Source of the DNA: JANMZR01 sp040385875
GTDB taxonomy: Bacteria; Bacteroidota; Bacteroidia; Cytophagales; Spirosomataceae
Direction of reading: 5' to 3'
DNA length: 64,000 nucleotides
Assembly: GCA_040385875.1 (NCBI GenBank)
Contig: JAZKGO010000024.1
Span: 1 to 64,000 of the forward strand
This document shows, piece after piece, positions 34,768 to 43,407 of the stretch; positions within the stretch are counted from its first letter, which is position 1; the number at the start of each line of letters is the position of its first letter. Position numbers and translations under genes: made by a program. The notes beneath the pieces are model-generated. The model was not told where the DNA came from and ran no database searches. It saw only the letters and a program-made list of their open reading frames with translations.

Positions 34768-35211
34768 TTAAAATTTTAATTCTACTGGTTGTTGGGCCTC
34801 ATGAGGGTGAGCTGTACCTGCATATACATATAGATTAGTATATAATTTACTTCCCAATCTGTTTTTAGGTAACATGCCTTTCACGGCGGCCTCAACTACC
34901 CCTCTAGGGTTTTTAGTGAGTACTTCACGTGGAGTACGGAAGCGCTGCCCACCTGGGTAGCCAGTATGACGGATGTAAACTTTATCGTCCATTTTTTTAC
35001 CAGTAAGACGAATCTTTTCGGCATTAATTACGATTACGTTATCACCACAATCAACATGTGGAGTGTAATTTGGCTTATGTTTGCCACGAATTACCTTTGC
35101 GATTTCAGACGATAAACGTCCTAGAACTTGATTTTCAGCATCAACAATTACCCATCCTTTTTGAACGGTAGCTTTGTTGGCAGAAATGGTTTTGTAACTT
35201 AAATTATCCAC
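34768..35211 (-). CDS. rplM: 50S ribosomal protein L13
   Basis: 147 residues; WVIVDAENQVLGRLSSEIAK, GKHKPNYTPHVDCGDNVIV, HTGYPGG and AVKGMLPKNRLG are all present. First gene of the operon rplM-rpsI-rpsB-tsf, with a leader of about 105 bases. Confidence 0.97.
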   Translation of the reverse strand: MDNLSYKTISANKATVQKGWVIVDAENQVLGRLSSEIAKVIRGKHKPNYTPHVDCGDNVIVINAEKIRLTGKKMDDKVYIRHTGYPGGQRFRTPREVLTKNPRGVVEAAVKGMLPKNRLGSKLYTNLYVYAGTAHPHEAQQPVELKF

Positions 35212-35322
35212 TTTGTTATTTTTTTAAATAGTCAATCTATTTATATTACGGAATTATACAAATACTTGACAGTTTTAGACCTGTTTTTCAAATTTCACGG
35301 GCATGTCGTTGAAAACGGAGTG

Positions 35323-35354
35323 CAAAGATATGGAAATCATTTTTTATTTACAAA
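35323..35354 (-). promoter_or_regulatory. Promoter of the rplM ribosomal operon
   Basis: Minus-strand TTTG (35354-35351), exactly 20 bases, TATCTTTG (35330-35323): an ideal Bacteroidota housekeeping promoter. The leader to the ATG at 35211 contains a small possible hairpin (ACAG/CTGT near 35267-35283), possibly a site of L13 autoregulation. Confidence 0.82.
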
Positions 35355-35458
35355 TAAGGTCTTGATTTTTATTGGATTAGATTGAAAAAAGTATTTCAAA
35401 TCCTTTTGATTCAGCTCAAAAATTTATTTGAATAAAATGGGTACAAGAAAAAGTGGGT

Positions 35459-36406
35459 TTAAAAGTTTATTTTTTCATGGATAATGTATTCAGGTCTTCC
35501 TTTTATTTCGTCAAAGACATTGCCTAAATATTCACCTAAAACCCCGATGGTGATCAGCTGAACTCCTCCGAAAAATATGATAGAAATGATAATAGAAGGC
35601 CAGCCAGAAACGACAGTATCGGGCCTAAAATAGAGGCCAGAAATTACATAAATGCCTAATAGCAACCCAACTAACAGGCTTAAAAACCCAAGTGCTAGTG
35701 CAATTTTCAACGGCTTTTTACTAAAATAAAGCATGCTTGTGGAGGCAAACTTTATCATTTTTGAGAGCGGGTATTTTGTTTCCCCAGCAAATCGTTCCTC
35801 ACGCTTATATAGAATAGGCACTTGCTTGAAGCCCACCCAACTTATTAAGCCACGAATGTATTTATTTTTTTCAGGCAGATTTTTGAATGCCTCAATCACA
35901 TGCTTATCAATCAGTCTAAAGTCACCAGTGTCAACTGGCAGCGGAGTGTCAGACAAATAGTTGATGGTTCGGTAAAATAGTTTTGCGGTTAACTTTTTAA
36001 AGAACGTTTCTCCTTCTCGACTCTCTCTTTGGCCATAAACTACATTGGCATTTTCCTCAATATGTTTTTGTACCATAGCGGGGAATAGCTCAGGAGGATC
36101 CTGCAAGTCTGCATCGATAATAATCGCCAAATCACCATTGCAGGCTGAAACGCCAGCTGTTACCGCTGGTTGGTGGCCAAAATTTCTAGAGAAATTGATT
36201 ATTTTAACAGTTTTATCTTTATCAGCAATGCTTTTTAAAATGTTCAGAGTATTGTCTTTACTACCATCATTGATAAAAATTATTTCATAGCCCTGATGCT
36301 CAAAGCTATTCATCACTTTATTTGTTCTTTGGTAAGTTTCAGCTATAACCTGGTCTTCATTATAACAGGGAATAATAATCGAAATGAATAAATTTTTCTG
36401 TTCCAT
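35459..36406 (-). CDS. GtrB/DPM1-like family 2 glycosyltransferase
   Basis: The 315-residue protein has a GT2 domain (IIIPCYNEDQVIAETYQ, FINDGSKDNT, DADLQDPPEL as the DxD-like site) and two C-terminal membrane helices (about 232-256 and 270-292). This is the layout of polyprenyl-phosphate glucosyl or other sugar transferases (GtrB, ArnC). It makes a lipid-linked sugar donor at the inner membrane. Its stop codon precedes ileS by only 3 bases on the same strand, so the two are co-transcribed. Confidence 0.9.
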   Translation of the reverse strand: MEQKNLFISIIIPCYNEDQVIAETYQRTNKVMNSFEHQGYEIIFINDGSKDNTLNILKSIADKDKTVKIINFSRNFGHQPAVTAGVSACNGDLAIIIDADLQDPPELFPAMVQKHIEENANVVYGQRESREGETFFKKLTAKLFYRTINYLSDTPLPVDTGDFRLIDKHVIEAFKNLPEKNKYIRGLISWVGFKQVPILYKREERFAGETKYPLSKMIKFASTSMLYFSKKPLKIALALGFLSLLVGLLLGIYVISGLYFRPDTVVSGWPSIIISIIFFGGVQLITIGVLGEYLGNVFDEIKGRPEYIIHEKINF

Positions 36407-36409
36407 TAT

Positions 36410-39400
36410 TTATTTATTAGCCACAATAATATTCCATTTTAATACAATTTCATCCATTTCAACTTCCACAAAGTCACTTAATGATTCCACAATCTCTAAA
36501 GTATTGGCTTGAACTTCTGTTGAAATATACTCTTTGAAAGCAATCACGCCTTCTGTTATATCTGGATTGGTATTCAAAAGCTGAATATTTATTTTGTCAG
36601 TCACCTCAAAGCCTGTATCTTTTCTGAAATTTTGAACACGATTTACAAAATCTCTTGCAATTCCTTCTTGCTTTAAAATGGGGCTAATTTCAATATCCAA
36701 AGCTACAATTAAATCGTTTTCTTTGGCAGAAATAAATCCTGGAAGGTCTTCAGTAATGATTTCCACATCATCCAAATGAATTCTAAATTGGTGCGCCGAA
36801 TCGTCTGAATTTGGAACTAAAAATTCTGATGTAGTTTCCAAAGTCGCCAAATCGGCTTCGGTCATATTTTGAATGGCCGCTGCTACAAACTTCATGTCCT
36901 TTCCAAAATGCGGACCCAAAGTTTTGAAATTGGGCTTTACTTTTTTTGAAAGTACACCAGAAGCATCTGATAAATATTCAATTTCTTTAATATTTACCTC
37001 AGTTTTAATAATATCCTCCATCGAACTTATTTGCTTCCGAATTTTCTTGCTCAAAACAGGTATTAATATTTTGGCGAGTGGTTGTCGCACTTTTAATCGA
37101 TTTGCTTTTCTCATTGAGTGTACAAGTGAGCAAATTCTCTGTGCCAATTCCATTGATTCTTCCAAATTTTGGTCAATCCAGTTTAACTCAACCGATTGAA
37201 AATCAGTTAAATGAACAGACGTTGCCGCCAATGGCGTTGATTTTTCAATCGCTAACTTTCTATTGTGATCAGTCATGTTTTTGTATAACCAATCGGCATA
37301 AAAAGGGGCAATCGGGGCCATCAATTGAGCTACAGACACCAAACAATGTTGCAAGGTTTCGTATGCACCTTTTTTATCGTCAGTCATTTGCCCCATCCAA
37401 AAGCGTCTCCTGCCCAATCGTACATACCAGTTTGAAAGATGGTCTGTCACAAATTCTTGAATGGCACGCCCAGCCTTTGTGGGCTCATAATCTGCATAAG
37501 ATTCGTCTACATTTTTTATCAAACTTTGCAATTTCGAGATAATCCAACGGTCTAATTCGCTTAGTTTTTCAATAGGCAATCTATCGAATTCATTCAATTT
37601 ATAATTGTCCAAATTAGCATAAAGAGCGAAGAAATTGTAAGTGTTGGTGAGTGTGCCAAAAAATTTATTGCGCACTTCTGTAATGCCAGCCAAATCAAAC
37701 TTTAGATTGTCCCAGGGCTGGGCATTCGTGATCATATACCAACGGGTTGGATCCGCTCCATATTTTTTCAAAGTCTCAAAAGGATCTACTGCATTGCCCA
37801 ATCTTTTGGACATTTTATTGCCATTTTTATCCAAAACAAGGCCCGTAGAAACTACATTTTTGAAAGCCACCGAATCAGAAACCATGGCTGAAATGGCATG
37901 CAAAGTAAAAAACCAGCCACGGGTTTGGTCCACACCTTCGGATATAAAGTCAGCGGGGTAGGCTCCTGAGGCTATTTTTGTTCCTCCATCGGGGGTTAGA
38001 GGGCTGTTTTCAAATGGGTAATGCCATTGGGCATAAGGCATTGCTCCTGAATCAAACCACACATCAATTAGGTCAGTTTCACGGATCATTAATTTGCCAG
38101 AAGCTGAAACTAGGTAAATTTCATCAACAAATGGGCGGTGGAGGTCGAAAGAGCTTGAAAGAACCTCACCCCCAGCCCCTCTCCTGTTGAGAGGGGAGCC
38201 AGCTTTCGGACTTTCCATTTCTTTTGACTCATTCAGTTTTTGCTGTATTTGTTTTGAGACATTCTCTTTATTTTTTAACACCTCATCGTTAGAAAATCTA
38301 ATCACTTGAAATCCTTCACTATTTAGGAATTCGGTTCTTGCTTTATCGTATTCAGGATTGTCATTTATTTGATGAATTTCTCCATCAATTTCAATCACTA
38401 ATTGTTTCGAAATACAGACAAAATCAACAATATATTGGCCAATAGTATGTTGGCGACGGAATTTGAAACCTAAATTATTATTTCGAACTAATTCCCAAAT
38501 AATTCTTTCGGTTTCAGTTTGATTTTTGCGATTTTCTTGTGCAAAAGGTTTTAAAATTTTCCAGTTCTTGTGATCACTTGTAAAAACATGGGAGGCAACG
38601 CTCCCCTCTCCATTGGAGTGGGGTTGGGGGTGAGGTAAAATCGATGCCTCATACCTTTCCAAAAACAACAGATTCTTTTCCCTCTGTTGCTCACTCAAAA
38701 CGTCATCCTTTAAAGCATGTTTTACTGATGAAACCAACTCCTCAACTGACCCGATGCATACCTCCTCGTGGTCATCAGATCTCCAAATTGGTAGCGGTGT
38801 GCCCCAATAACGTGACCGAGAAAGATTCCAATCTACCAAATTTTCAAGCCAATTACCAAAGCGGCCTGTTCCAGTACTTTCAGGTTTCCAATTGATGGTT
38901 TTGTTGAGTTCAATTAATTTATCTTTTATAGCTGTAGTGCGGATGAACCAGGAATCCAGGGGATAATATAAAACCGGCTTATCAGTTCGCCAGCAATGTG
39001 GGTAAGTATGCTCGTAACGTTGTACATTGAAGGCTTTGTTTTCTGTCTTTAATTTTATTGCAATACGCTCATCAACAGATAGATACTTATCTCGGCCTTG
39101 CCTCTTACGTTCAATTTCTTTTTCTTCCTCTGTCAAATAAGCTTCTTTTACATATTCATGGGCATAATCTGCTACTTCAGCCACAAACTTGCCTCGTAAA
39201 TCTACCAAAGGCACATCTTTGCCATTTTCATCTTTCACCATTATTGGTGGTACACCGTTTTGCTGGGCTACTTTAAAGTCGTCGGCACCGAACGTTGGGG
39301 CAGTGTGCACTACACCTGTTCCGTCTTCGGTAGTAACAAAATCACCAATGATGATACGAAAAGCACCTTTATTAGCTCCCCCATCAGGGAAAGGTGGGGC

Positions 39401-40387
39401 TACATATGGCATTAATTGTTCGTATTCAACTCCTTCTAATTCAGAACCTTTTACATTTGAAATAATTTTCCAAGGAATTATTTTGTCACCTCCTTTATAG
39501 CTTTCGAAATCACCCTCTTTACCGTTTTCATGGAATTGCTTAGTTACTAAATCTTTTGCCAAAATTACATTTATGGGCAAATAGGTATAGGGATTGTAAG
39601 TTTTAACTATAGCATATTCAATGTTTTTGCCAACAGTTAGGGCTGAGTTTGAAGGTAAAGTCCATGGAGTGGTTGTCCAGGCTAAAATGAAAGTTTCTCC
39701 CCAACTTTGGTTTGAATAAAGAAATTCTGATTGACTATTTTTTATTACCTTAAACTGTGCAGTAATCGAAGTATCTTTTACATCCTGATAGGTGCCAGGC
39801 ATGTTCAATTCATGAGAACTTAAACCTGTTCCCGCAGCTGGAGAATAGGGTTGAATGGTATAACCTTTATAGAGTAAGCCCTTGTTATACAATGTTTTAA
39901 GCAAATACCAAACCGACTCAATATAATTGTTTTCGTAGGTAACGTAAGGCTTCTCCATGTCCACCCAATAGCCCATTTTATCGGTCATTTCTTGCCACTG
40001 GTCAGTGAAGCGCATCACTGTTTCACGGCATTTCTGGTTATACTCCTCAACTGAGATTGTTTTGCCAATATCCTCTTTGGTAATTCCCAATTCCTTTTCT
40101 ACTTGCAATTCAATTGGTAGGCCATGTGTATCCCAACCGCCTTTTCGGTAAACTTGCTTCCCCTTAAGTGTCTGATATCTGCAAAAAATATCCTTGATTG
40201 CCCGTGCCATCACATGGTGAATACCGGGTGTGCCATTTGCCGAAGGAGGCCCTTCATAAAAAGTGAAAGTTGGCTTGCCCTCACGGGTACTTATCGACTT
40301 CTCAAATATATTTTCATCTTCCCAAAAAGAGAGTATTTCATCAGCAATTTGGGCGTAATCTACTTGTTTGTATTCTTTAAAATTCAT
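36410..40387 (-). CDS. ileS: Isoleucyl-tRNA synthetase with in-frame DUF559 nuclease insert
   Basis: At 1325 residues this class I synthetase is well above the usual roughly 1130-1180 for the long type found in Bacteroidota. The HIGH-equivalent segment (NGTPGIHHVMARA, residues about 51-63), GDFVTTEDGTGVVH editing-domain segment, SRSRYWGTPLPIW, DVWFDSGAMPYAQWHYPF, KMSKRLGN and the anticodon-binding region are all intact, so it should charge tRNA-Ile. Residues about 585-741 are foreign: a 36-bp inverted-repeat-bounded insert encoding a DUF559 (Vsr-like) domain, placed between CIGSVEELV and DLHRPFVDEI, a loop of variable length. Two other small GC-rich inserts read APPFPDGGANKG and SPLTPDGGTKIA. 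Confidence 0.95.
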   Translation of the reverse strand: MNFKEYKQVDYAQIADEILSFWEDENIFEKSISTREGKPTFTFYEGPPSANGTPGIHHVMARAIKDIFCRYQTLKGKQVYRKGGWDTHGLPIELQVEKELGITKEDIGKTISVEEYNQKCRETVMRFTDQWQEMTDKMGYWVDMEKPYVTYENNYIESVWYLLKTLYNKGLLYKGYTIQPYSPAAGTGLSSHELNMPGTYQDVKDTSITAQFKVIKNSQSEFLYSNQSWGETFILAWTTTPWTLPSNSALTVGKNIEYAIVKTYNPYTYLPINVILAKDLVTKQFHENGKEGDFESYKGGDKIIPWKIISNVKGSELEGVEYEQLMPYVAPPFPDGGANKGAFRIIIGDFVTTEDGTGVVHTAPTFGADDFKVAQQNGVPPIMVKDENGKDVPLVDLRGKFVAEVADYAHEYVKEAYLTEEEKEIERKRQGRDKYLSVDERIAIKLKTENKAFNVQRYEHTYPHCWRTDKPVLYYPLDSWFIRTTAIKDKLIELNKTINWKPESTGTGRFGNWLENLVDWNLSRSRYWGTPLPIWRSDDHEEVCIGSVEELVSSVKHALKDDVLSEQQREKNLLFLERYEASILPHPQPHSNGEGSVASHVFTSDHKNWKILKPFAQENRKNQTETERIIWELVRNNNLGFKFRRQHTIGQYIVDFVCISKQLVIEIDGEIHQINDNPEYDKARTEFLNSEGFQVIRFSNDEVLKNKENVSKQIQQKLNESKEMESPKAGSPLNRRGAGGEVLSSSFDLHRPFVDEIYLVSASGKLMIRETDLIDVWFDSGAMPYAQWHYPFENSPLTPDGGTKIASGAYPADFISEGVDQTRGWFFTLHAISAMVSDSVAFKNVVSTGLVLDKNGNKMSKRLGNAVDPFETLKKYGADPTRWYMITNAQPWDNLKFDLAGITEVRNKFFGTLTNTYNFFALYANLDNYKLNEFDRLPIEKLSELDRWIISKLQSLIKNVDESYADYEPTKAGRAIQEFVTDHLSNWYVRLGRRRFWMGQMTDDKKGAYETLQHCLVSVAQLMAPIAPFYADWLYKNMTDHNRKLAIEKSTPLAATSVHLTDFQSVELNWIDQNLEESMELAQRICSLVHSMRKANRLKVRQPLAKILIPVLSKKIRKQISSMEDIIKTEVNIKEIEYLSDASGVLSKKVKPNFKTLGPHFGKDMKFVAAAIQNMTEADLATLETTSEFLVPNSDDSAHQFRIHLDDVEIITEDLPGFISAKENDLIVALDIEISPILKQEGIARDFVNRVQNFRKDTGFEVTDKINIQLLNTNPDITEGVIAFKEYISTEVQANTLEIVESLSDFVEVEMDEIVLKWNIIVANK
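37980..38005 (-). repeat. GC-rich palindromic insert in ileS (near C-terminal side of catalytic domain)
   Basis: The minus strand reads AGCCCTCTAACCCCCG then ATGGAGGAAC, encoding SPLTPDGGTKI between WHYPFEN and YPADFISEGVDQTRGW. In the family the two conserved blocks are separated by a shorter, charged linker. It is locally GC-rich in an AT-rich gene. Confidence 0.5.
38164..38635 (-). mobile_element. In-frame DUF559 element with 36-bp inverted repeats inside ileS
   Basis: The ends at 38164-38199 and 38600-38635 are 36-bp inverted repeats that match at about 30 of 36 positions, beginning CCTCACCCCCARCCCC and each holding an inner palindrome (CTCTCC/GGAGAG type) ending GGGGAGC. Between them lies one open frame shared with ileS and coding for a DUF559 domain: TETERIIWELVRNNNLG, KFRRQHTIGQYIVDFVC, LVIEIDGEIHQ, RTEFLNSEGFQVIRFSNDEVL. 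The Glu, Asp (VDFVC) and Glu-x-Asp (EID) residues of the Vsr/DUF559 fold are kept. No in-frame Met starts the domain, so it can be made only as part of IleS. No clear target-site duplication is seen. Confidence 0.85.
39374..39401 (-). repeat. GC-rich palindromic insert in the ileS editing region
   Basis: The minus strand reads AGCCCCACCTTTCCCT then GATGGGGGAGCT, encoding APPFPDGGANK between EYEQLMPYV and GAFRIIIGDFVTTEDG. Imperfect inverted repeat (AGCCCCACC against GATGGGGGAGCT). Confidence 0.5.
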
Positions 40388-40467
40388 AATGGGCTATAAG
40401 CTTTTAGCATTAAGCTTTAAAATTCAAGAGTAAATTAATCAATCAACTTTTTATTTTGATTAAACCA

Positions 40468-40475
40468 CAAAATTA
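40468..40475 (-). promoter_or_regulatory. -7 box of the ileS-GT2 operon
   Basis: Minus-strand TAATTTTG (TAnnTTTG) 81 bases before the ileS ATG. The -33 element is not a clean TTTG. Confidence 0.45.
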
Positions 40476-40577
40476 CGATAATTGGCTGGGTTTTGGAAAA
40501 AAAAGTAAAATTCCAGAACCTTTCCAACGTTTTCATTAAAAAAACGGTCATTTGATTAATTAGATAATAATAGATTC

Positions 40578-40991
40578 ATGAAAAAAATAGCGATTAGTAT
40601 TGGAATCATCCTTATTTGTATGTCGTGTAAAAATGACTTGGTAAATCCTGAAAAATTGGTTGGGAAATGGAGTCATACCTACTATATAAAAGATAAAGAT
40701 CAGAATGGGAATTGGAGTGACTGGCATCAAATAAATACTTTAGTAGCTTTGCCTACTTTGGAATTTACTTCTAATGGAAAAATTTTGTGGGAGGGTAAAC
40801 CTGCCACAAATTGTTGTCAATATTTATCTTATACCATAGATAATGAGGTTATTAAACTCAGTGAATTGACACCCGCAAGTGCAGCCTGTGATTGTGTATT
40901 ATGTGATTCCTGGAAACTTGAAAAGCTTACAGAAGAAACCTTGGAAATTGACTTGTGTTACATTCAAGCCAGATATGTAAGGTTGAAATAG
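40578..40991 (+). CDS. Lipocalin-like lipoprotein, unknown
   Basis: 137 residues with a lipoprotein signal (IILICMSC, Cys17) and a lipocalin-like pattern: LVGKWSHTYYIKDKDQNGN, LEFTSNGKILWEGKP and a late TLEIDLCYIQARYVRL. Six further Cys residues in the mature part may form disulfides. Convergent with the GT2 gene, 6 bases away. Confidence 0.75.
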   Translation: MKKIAISIGIILICMSCKNDLVNPEKLVGKWSHTYYIKDKDQNGNWSDWHQINTLVALPTLEFTSNGKILWEGKPATNCCQYLSYTIDNEVIKLSELTPASAACDCVLCDSWKLEKLTEETLEIDLCYIQARYVRLK

Positions 40992-40997
40992 CTTATT

Positions 40998-41732
40998 TTA
41001 TTTCTTCAAATAATCGCCTCTTGAGAAAAACTTCTCAATGAAACAATACATTAAAATGAAGAAATAACGGCTTCCCATTTCCTGGATTTTGAGTTTCGAC
41101 TCTCCATGTTTGCGATTACGCCAGCTATTGGGTACCACTGCAAACGTATAACCCCTTACATAAGCCTTTAAAGGCAGCTCAACAGTTAAGTTAAAATGTG
41201 GGGATAAAAAAGGTTTGATTCCTTCAATAGTTTCACGCTTGTACAATTTAAAAGCATTGGTGGTGTCATTATATTTGATCCCAATCATCATTCGGATGAT
41301 AAGATTGGCTATCCGATTGATAAAGAGTTTGAGTTTTGGATAATCAATCACCTTACCGCCTTTGTCAAATCTTGAGCCAAATACACAGTCCACATTTTTT
41401 TCAAGCATGGTGCGATAAAACCGTACTAAGTCCTCTGGGTCGTCTGAAAGGTCTGCCATCATAATGGCTACACAATCCCCTTTAAAACGCTCCAAACCAT
41501 ATCTTATCGCCATGCCGAAGCCATTTGGTCCAGGATTGGTATAATAGATTAATGTTGGAATCTCATTTTGCAAGCCAATCAATACTTGCTCTGTGTTGTC
41601 TTTAGAATTGTCGTTTACAACCACAATTTCGTGAGGGATATTTTCAGATTTTAGGGTATCGTATAACGAATGCAGGGTTTCGGGCAATGATTCCTCTTCG
41701 TTATATGCCGGTAAAACAATACTTAAAATCAT
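40998..41732 (-). CDS. Dolichol-phosphate-mannose-synthase-like GT2
   Basis: I start at the ATG 41732-41730 (MILSIVLPAYNEEESLPETL), the normal GT2 N-terminus. Upstream codons run through an intrinsic terminator (41768-41799), so the longer reading with 21 extra residues is unlikely. The 244-residue protein has VVVNDNSKDNTEQVL, MADLSDDPEDL (DxD site) and VFGSRFDKGGKV. No C-terminal membrane helices, unlike the GT2 at 35459. Probably transfers sugar to a polyprenyl phosphate. Confidence 0.88.
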   Translation of the reverse strand: MILSIVLPAYNEEESLPETLHSLYDTLKSENIPHEIVVVNDNSKDNTEQVLIGLQNEIPTLIYYTNPGPNGFGMAIRYGLERFKGDCVAIMMADLSDDPEDLVRFYRTMLEKNVDCVFGSRFDKGGKVIDYPKLKLFINRIANLIIRMMIGIKYNDTTNAFKLYKRETIEGIKPFLSPHFNLTVELPLKAYVRGYTFAVVPNSWRNRKHGESKLKIQEMGSRYFFILMYCFIEKFFSRGDYLKK

Positions 41733-41767
41733 ATTGAATAATTTAAAATCAAATCCTCGATAAAACA

Positions 41768-41799
41768 AAAATTGCGGAGCATTCCTGAACCGCAATTTT
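41768..41799 (-). terminator. Intrinsic terminator of the small lipoprotein gene
   Basis: AAAATTGCGG/CCGCAATTTT 10-bp stem with a 12-base loop; the minus strand continues TTGTTTT. Lies 26 bases past the lipoprotein stop. Confidence 0.85.
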
Positions 41800-41825
41800 T
41801 TATTAAAATATTTTTATGAAAAATC

Positions 41826-42053
41826 TTATTGTTTAGCTAATTTCTCTTTAATTTTTTGAGTGCGAACCTCATATTCTGGTTTTGAGGCATATTTCAATTT
41901 AGTTTGTCGAGCCGCACTATCTGGATGAACTCCATACACTACCTCATCTCCTTCTCTCAAATCTTTCTGTTCGATTTTATTTTGTTTTTGGTAATCGCAT
42001 GAGGCCAAAATACTTACGAAAAATACTAAACCTAAAATATTTTTAATTTTCAT
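41826..42053 (-). CDS. Small lipoprotein, unknown function
   Basis: 75 residues: signal and lipobox (FFVSILASC, Cys19), then a charged mature part of about 56 residues (KIEQKDLREGDEVVYGVHPDS). Own terminator downstream. No family recognised. Confidence 0.7.
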   Translation of the reverse strand: MKIKNILGLVFFVSILASCDYQKQNKIEQKDLREGDEVVYGVHPDSAARQTKLKYASKPEYEVRTQKIKEKLAKQ

Positions 42054-42135
42054 ATGTTTATGATATTGAAATTCCTTTTATCTTTTCACAAAGTTAGTCC
42101 AAACTGGCAAATTTTCAAAAGTTGAACTTGTTTTT

Positions 42136-43341
42136 TTAATTTTTTAAAATTTCTAANNNNNNNNNNNNNNNNNNNNNNNNNNNNNNNNNNNNNNNNNNNN
42201 NNNNNNNNNNNNNNNNNNNNNNNNNNNNNNNNNNNNNNNNNNNNNNNNNNNNNNNNACATCACGCATGAGGCTGGAGGCATTCATAAAAATAAACGGGAA
42301 GCCAGTTTCTTCTAAGGGATAATTATAACCACCAGGGGCTTTGCCAATTCGAGATTCTAAATCTAACCTGTTTTTGGCTTTCATTTTTTGCATACATTCA
42401 CCTAAAAATGGATCCAATTTTGTAAAGCATTCGATGGTCTTGTTCAGTAAATCTTCACCTCCATTAAATGGATGAAGTGCTGGCCGACCTTTAATATCTA
42501 CTGCTTTATCCCATGGCATTAAAGTGTCATATCCCAATGCTAATTTCCGATTTTTAGCAGCTTTATTTAATAGGGGAACCACCGTTTCGGCCACGGCTTC
42601 ATGAAATTCGAAACATTCTTTTGCAGTATAATCAAACCGTTTTAAGGCCGCAAAAGTGTAATCTCGAAAATTCTCAAAACCTGCATTCAGGGCTATTTGA
42701 TGCCTTAATTTGACTAATTTATCAAAAATTAAGTCTAATTTGTCGTGCTCTTTTAGCCTCCTTTCTTGAATTTTCGTGAAAACTTCCTCTCTTTTAGCTC
42801 GATCAACGCCTTCCAAAAATACTCCTGCTTGTTGTAAAGTCAAGGTTTTCCCATCTATTTCCACCGACATTGCCCCAATAGTGGCTTGATACTCACTCGA
42901 TAATTGTTGAATTTCAGTATAAAGAGGGATATTTTCGTTTCTAAAAATCTCTGAGGATACCTTCATTCCTTTGATGGCTATCTCAAATCCAGTTCCCTGC
43001 AAATTATCCAAATAGGTATTTTGAAGAGTTTTCTTGTTAAGCAAATCGTCAAATTCAGAAAGCTTTGGTTGAATCTCTGTCACAAACTGATCATAATGAG
43101 CCTTCACCTCTTTATCGCCAGTATCGCAAGTCATTTTAATGTATCGCCAAGCAAAATTTTCTGAAAGATAACTTTCTAATTCTGAGCGATCTATAAAAAA
43201 TTTATGGAGGTCATCTGTATTATTGATTTCTCTTTTTACAAGATTTTCGTAAAAGGGATTTACACTTTCCCAATTAGATAGCATAAAAGATTCACCTAGA
43301 AAACTTCTTTTTAATTTTGATTCTTTAATTTGTAAATTCAT
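42136..43341 (-). CDS. M3 family oligoendopeptidase (interrupted by scaffold gap)
   Basis: From the ATG at 43341 about 361 residues of a PepF/M3-type protease are visible: SNWESVNPFYENLVKREI, GYDTLMPWDKAVDIKG and GFPFIFMNASSLMRD. After the 100-N block only LEILKN and a stop remain. The family is about 565-580 residues, and the catalytic HExxH block normally follows the NASSLMRD segment, so it lies in the missing roughly 600 bases. Nothing suggests the real gene is broken. Confidence 0.85.
   Translation of the reverse strand: MNLQIKESKLKRSFLGESFMLSNWESVNPFYENLVKREINNTDDLHKFFIDRSELESYLSENFAWRYIKMTCDTGDKEVKAHYDQFVTEIQPKLSEFDDLLNKKTLQNTYLDNLQGTGFEIAIKGMKVSSEIFRNENIPLYTEIQQLSSEYQATIGAMSVEIDGKTLTLQQAGVFLEGVDRAKREEVFTKIQERRLKEHDKLDLIFDKLVKLRHQIALNAGFENFRDYTFAALKRFDYTAKECFEFHEAVAETVVPLLNKAAKNRKLALGYDTLMPWDKAVDIKGRPALHPFNGGEDLLNKTIECFTKLDPFLGECMQKMKAKNRLDLESRIGKAPGGYNYPLEETGFPFIFMNASSLMRDXXXXXXXXXXXXXXXXXXXXXXXXXXXXXXXXXXLEILKN
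42157..42256. other. Scaffold gap (100 N) within M3 peptidase gene
   Basis: Exactly 100 N; the true missing length is probably about 600 bases from the family length. Confidence 0.99.
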
Positions 43342-43407
43342 TTTGATTAGTTATTCTAACATTTCGGTTGATTAGTCACAGTTATCAAATAATCTTGGCT
43401 AATTTAC

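Noticed and set aside
38164..38635. Intein in IleS
   Set aside because: No N-terminal Cys/Ser block or C-terminal His-Asn splice motif at the junctions; the domain is DUF559-like and bounded by DNA inverted repeats.
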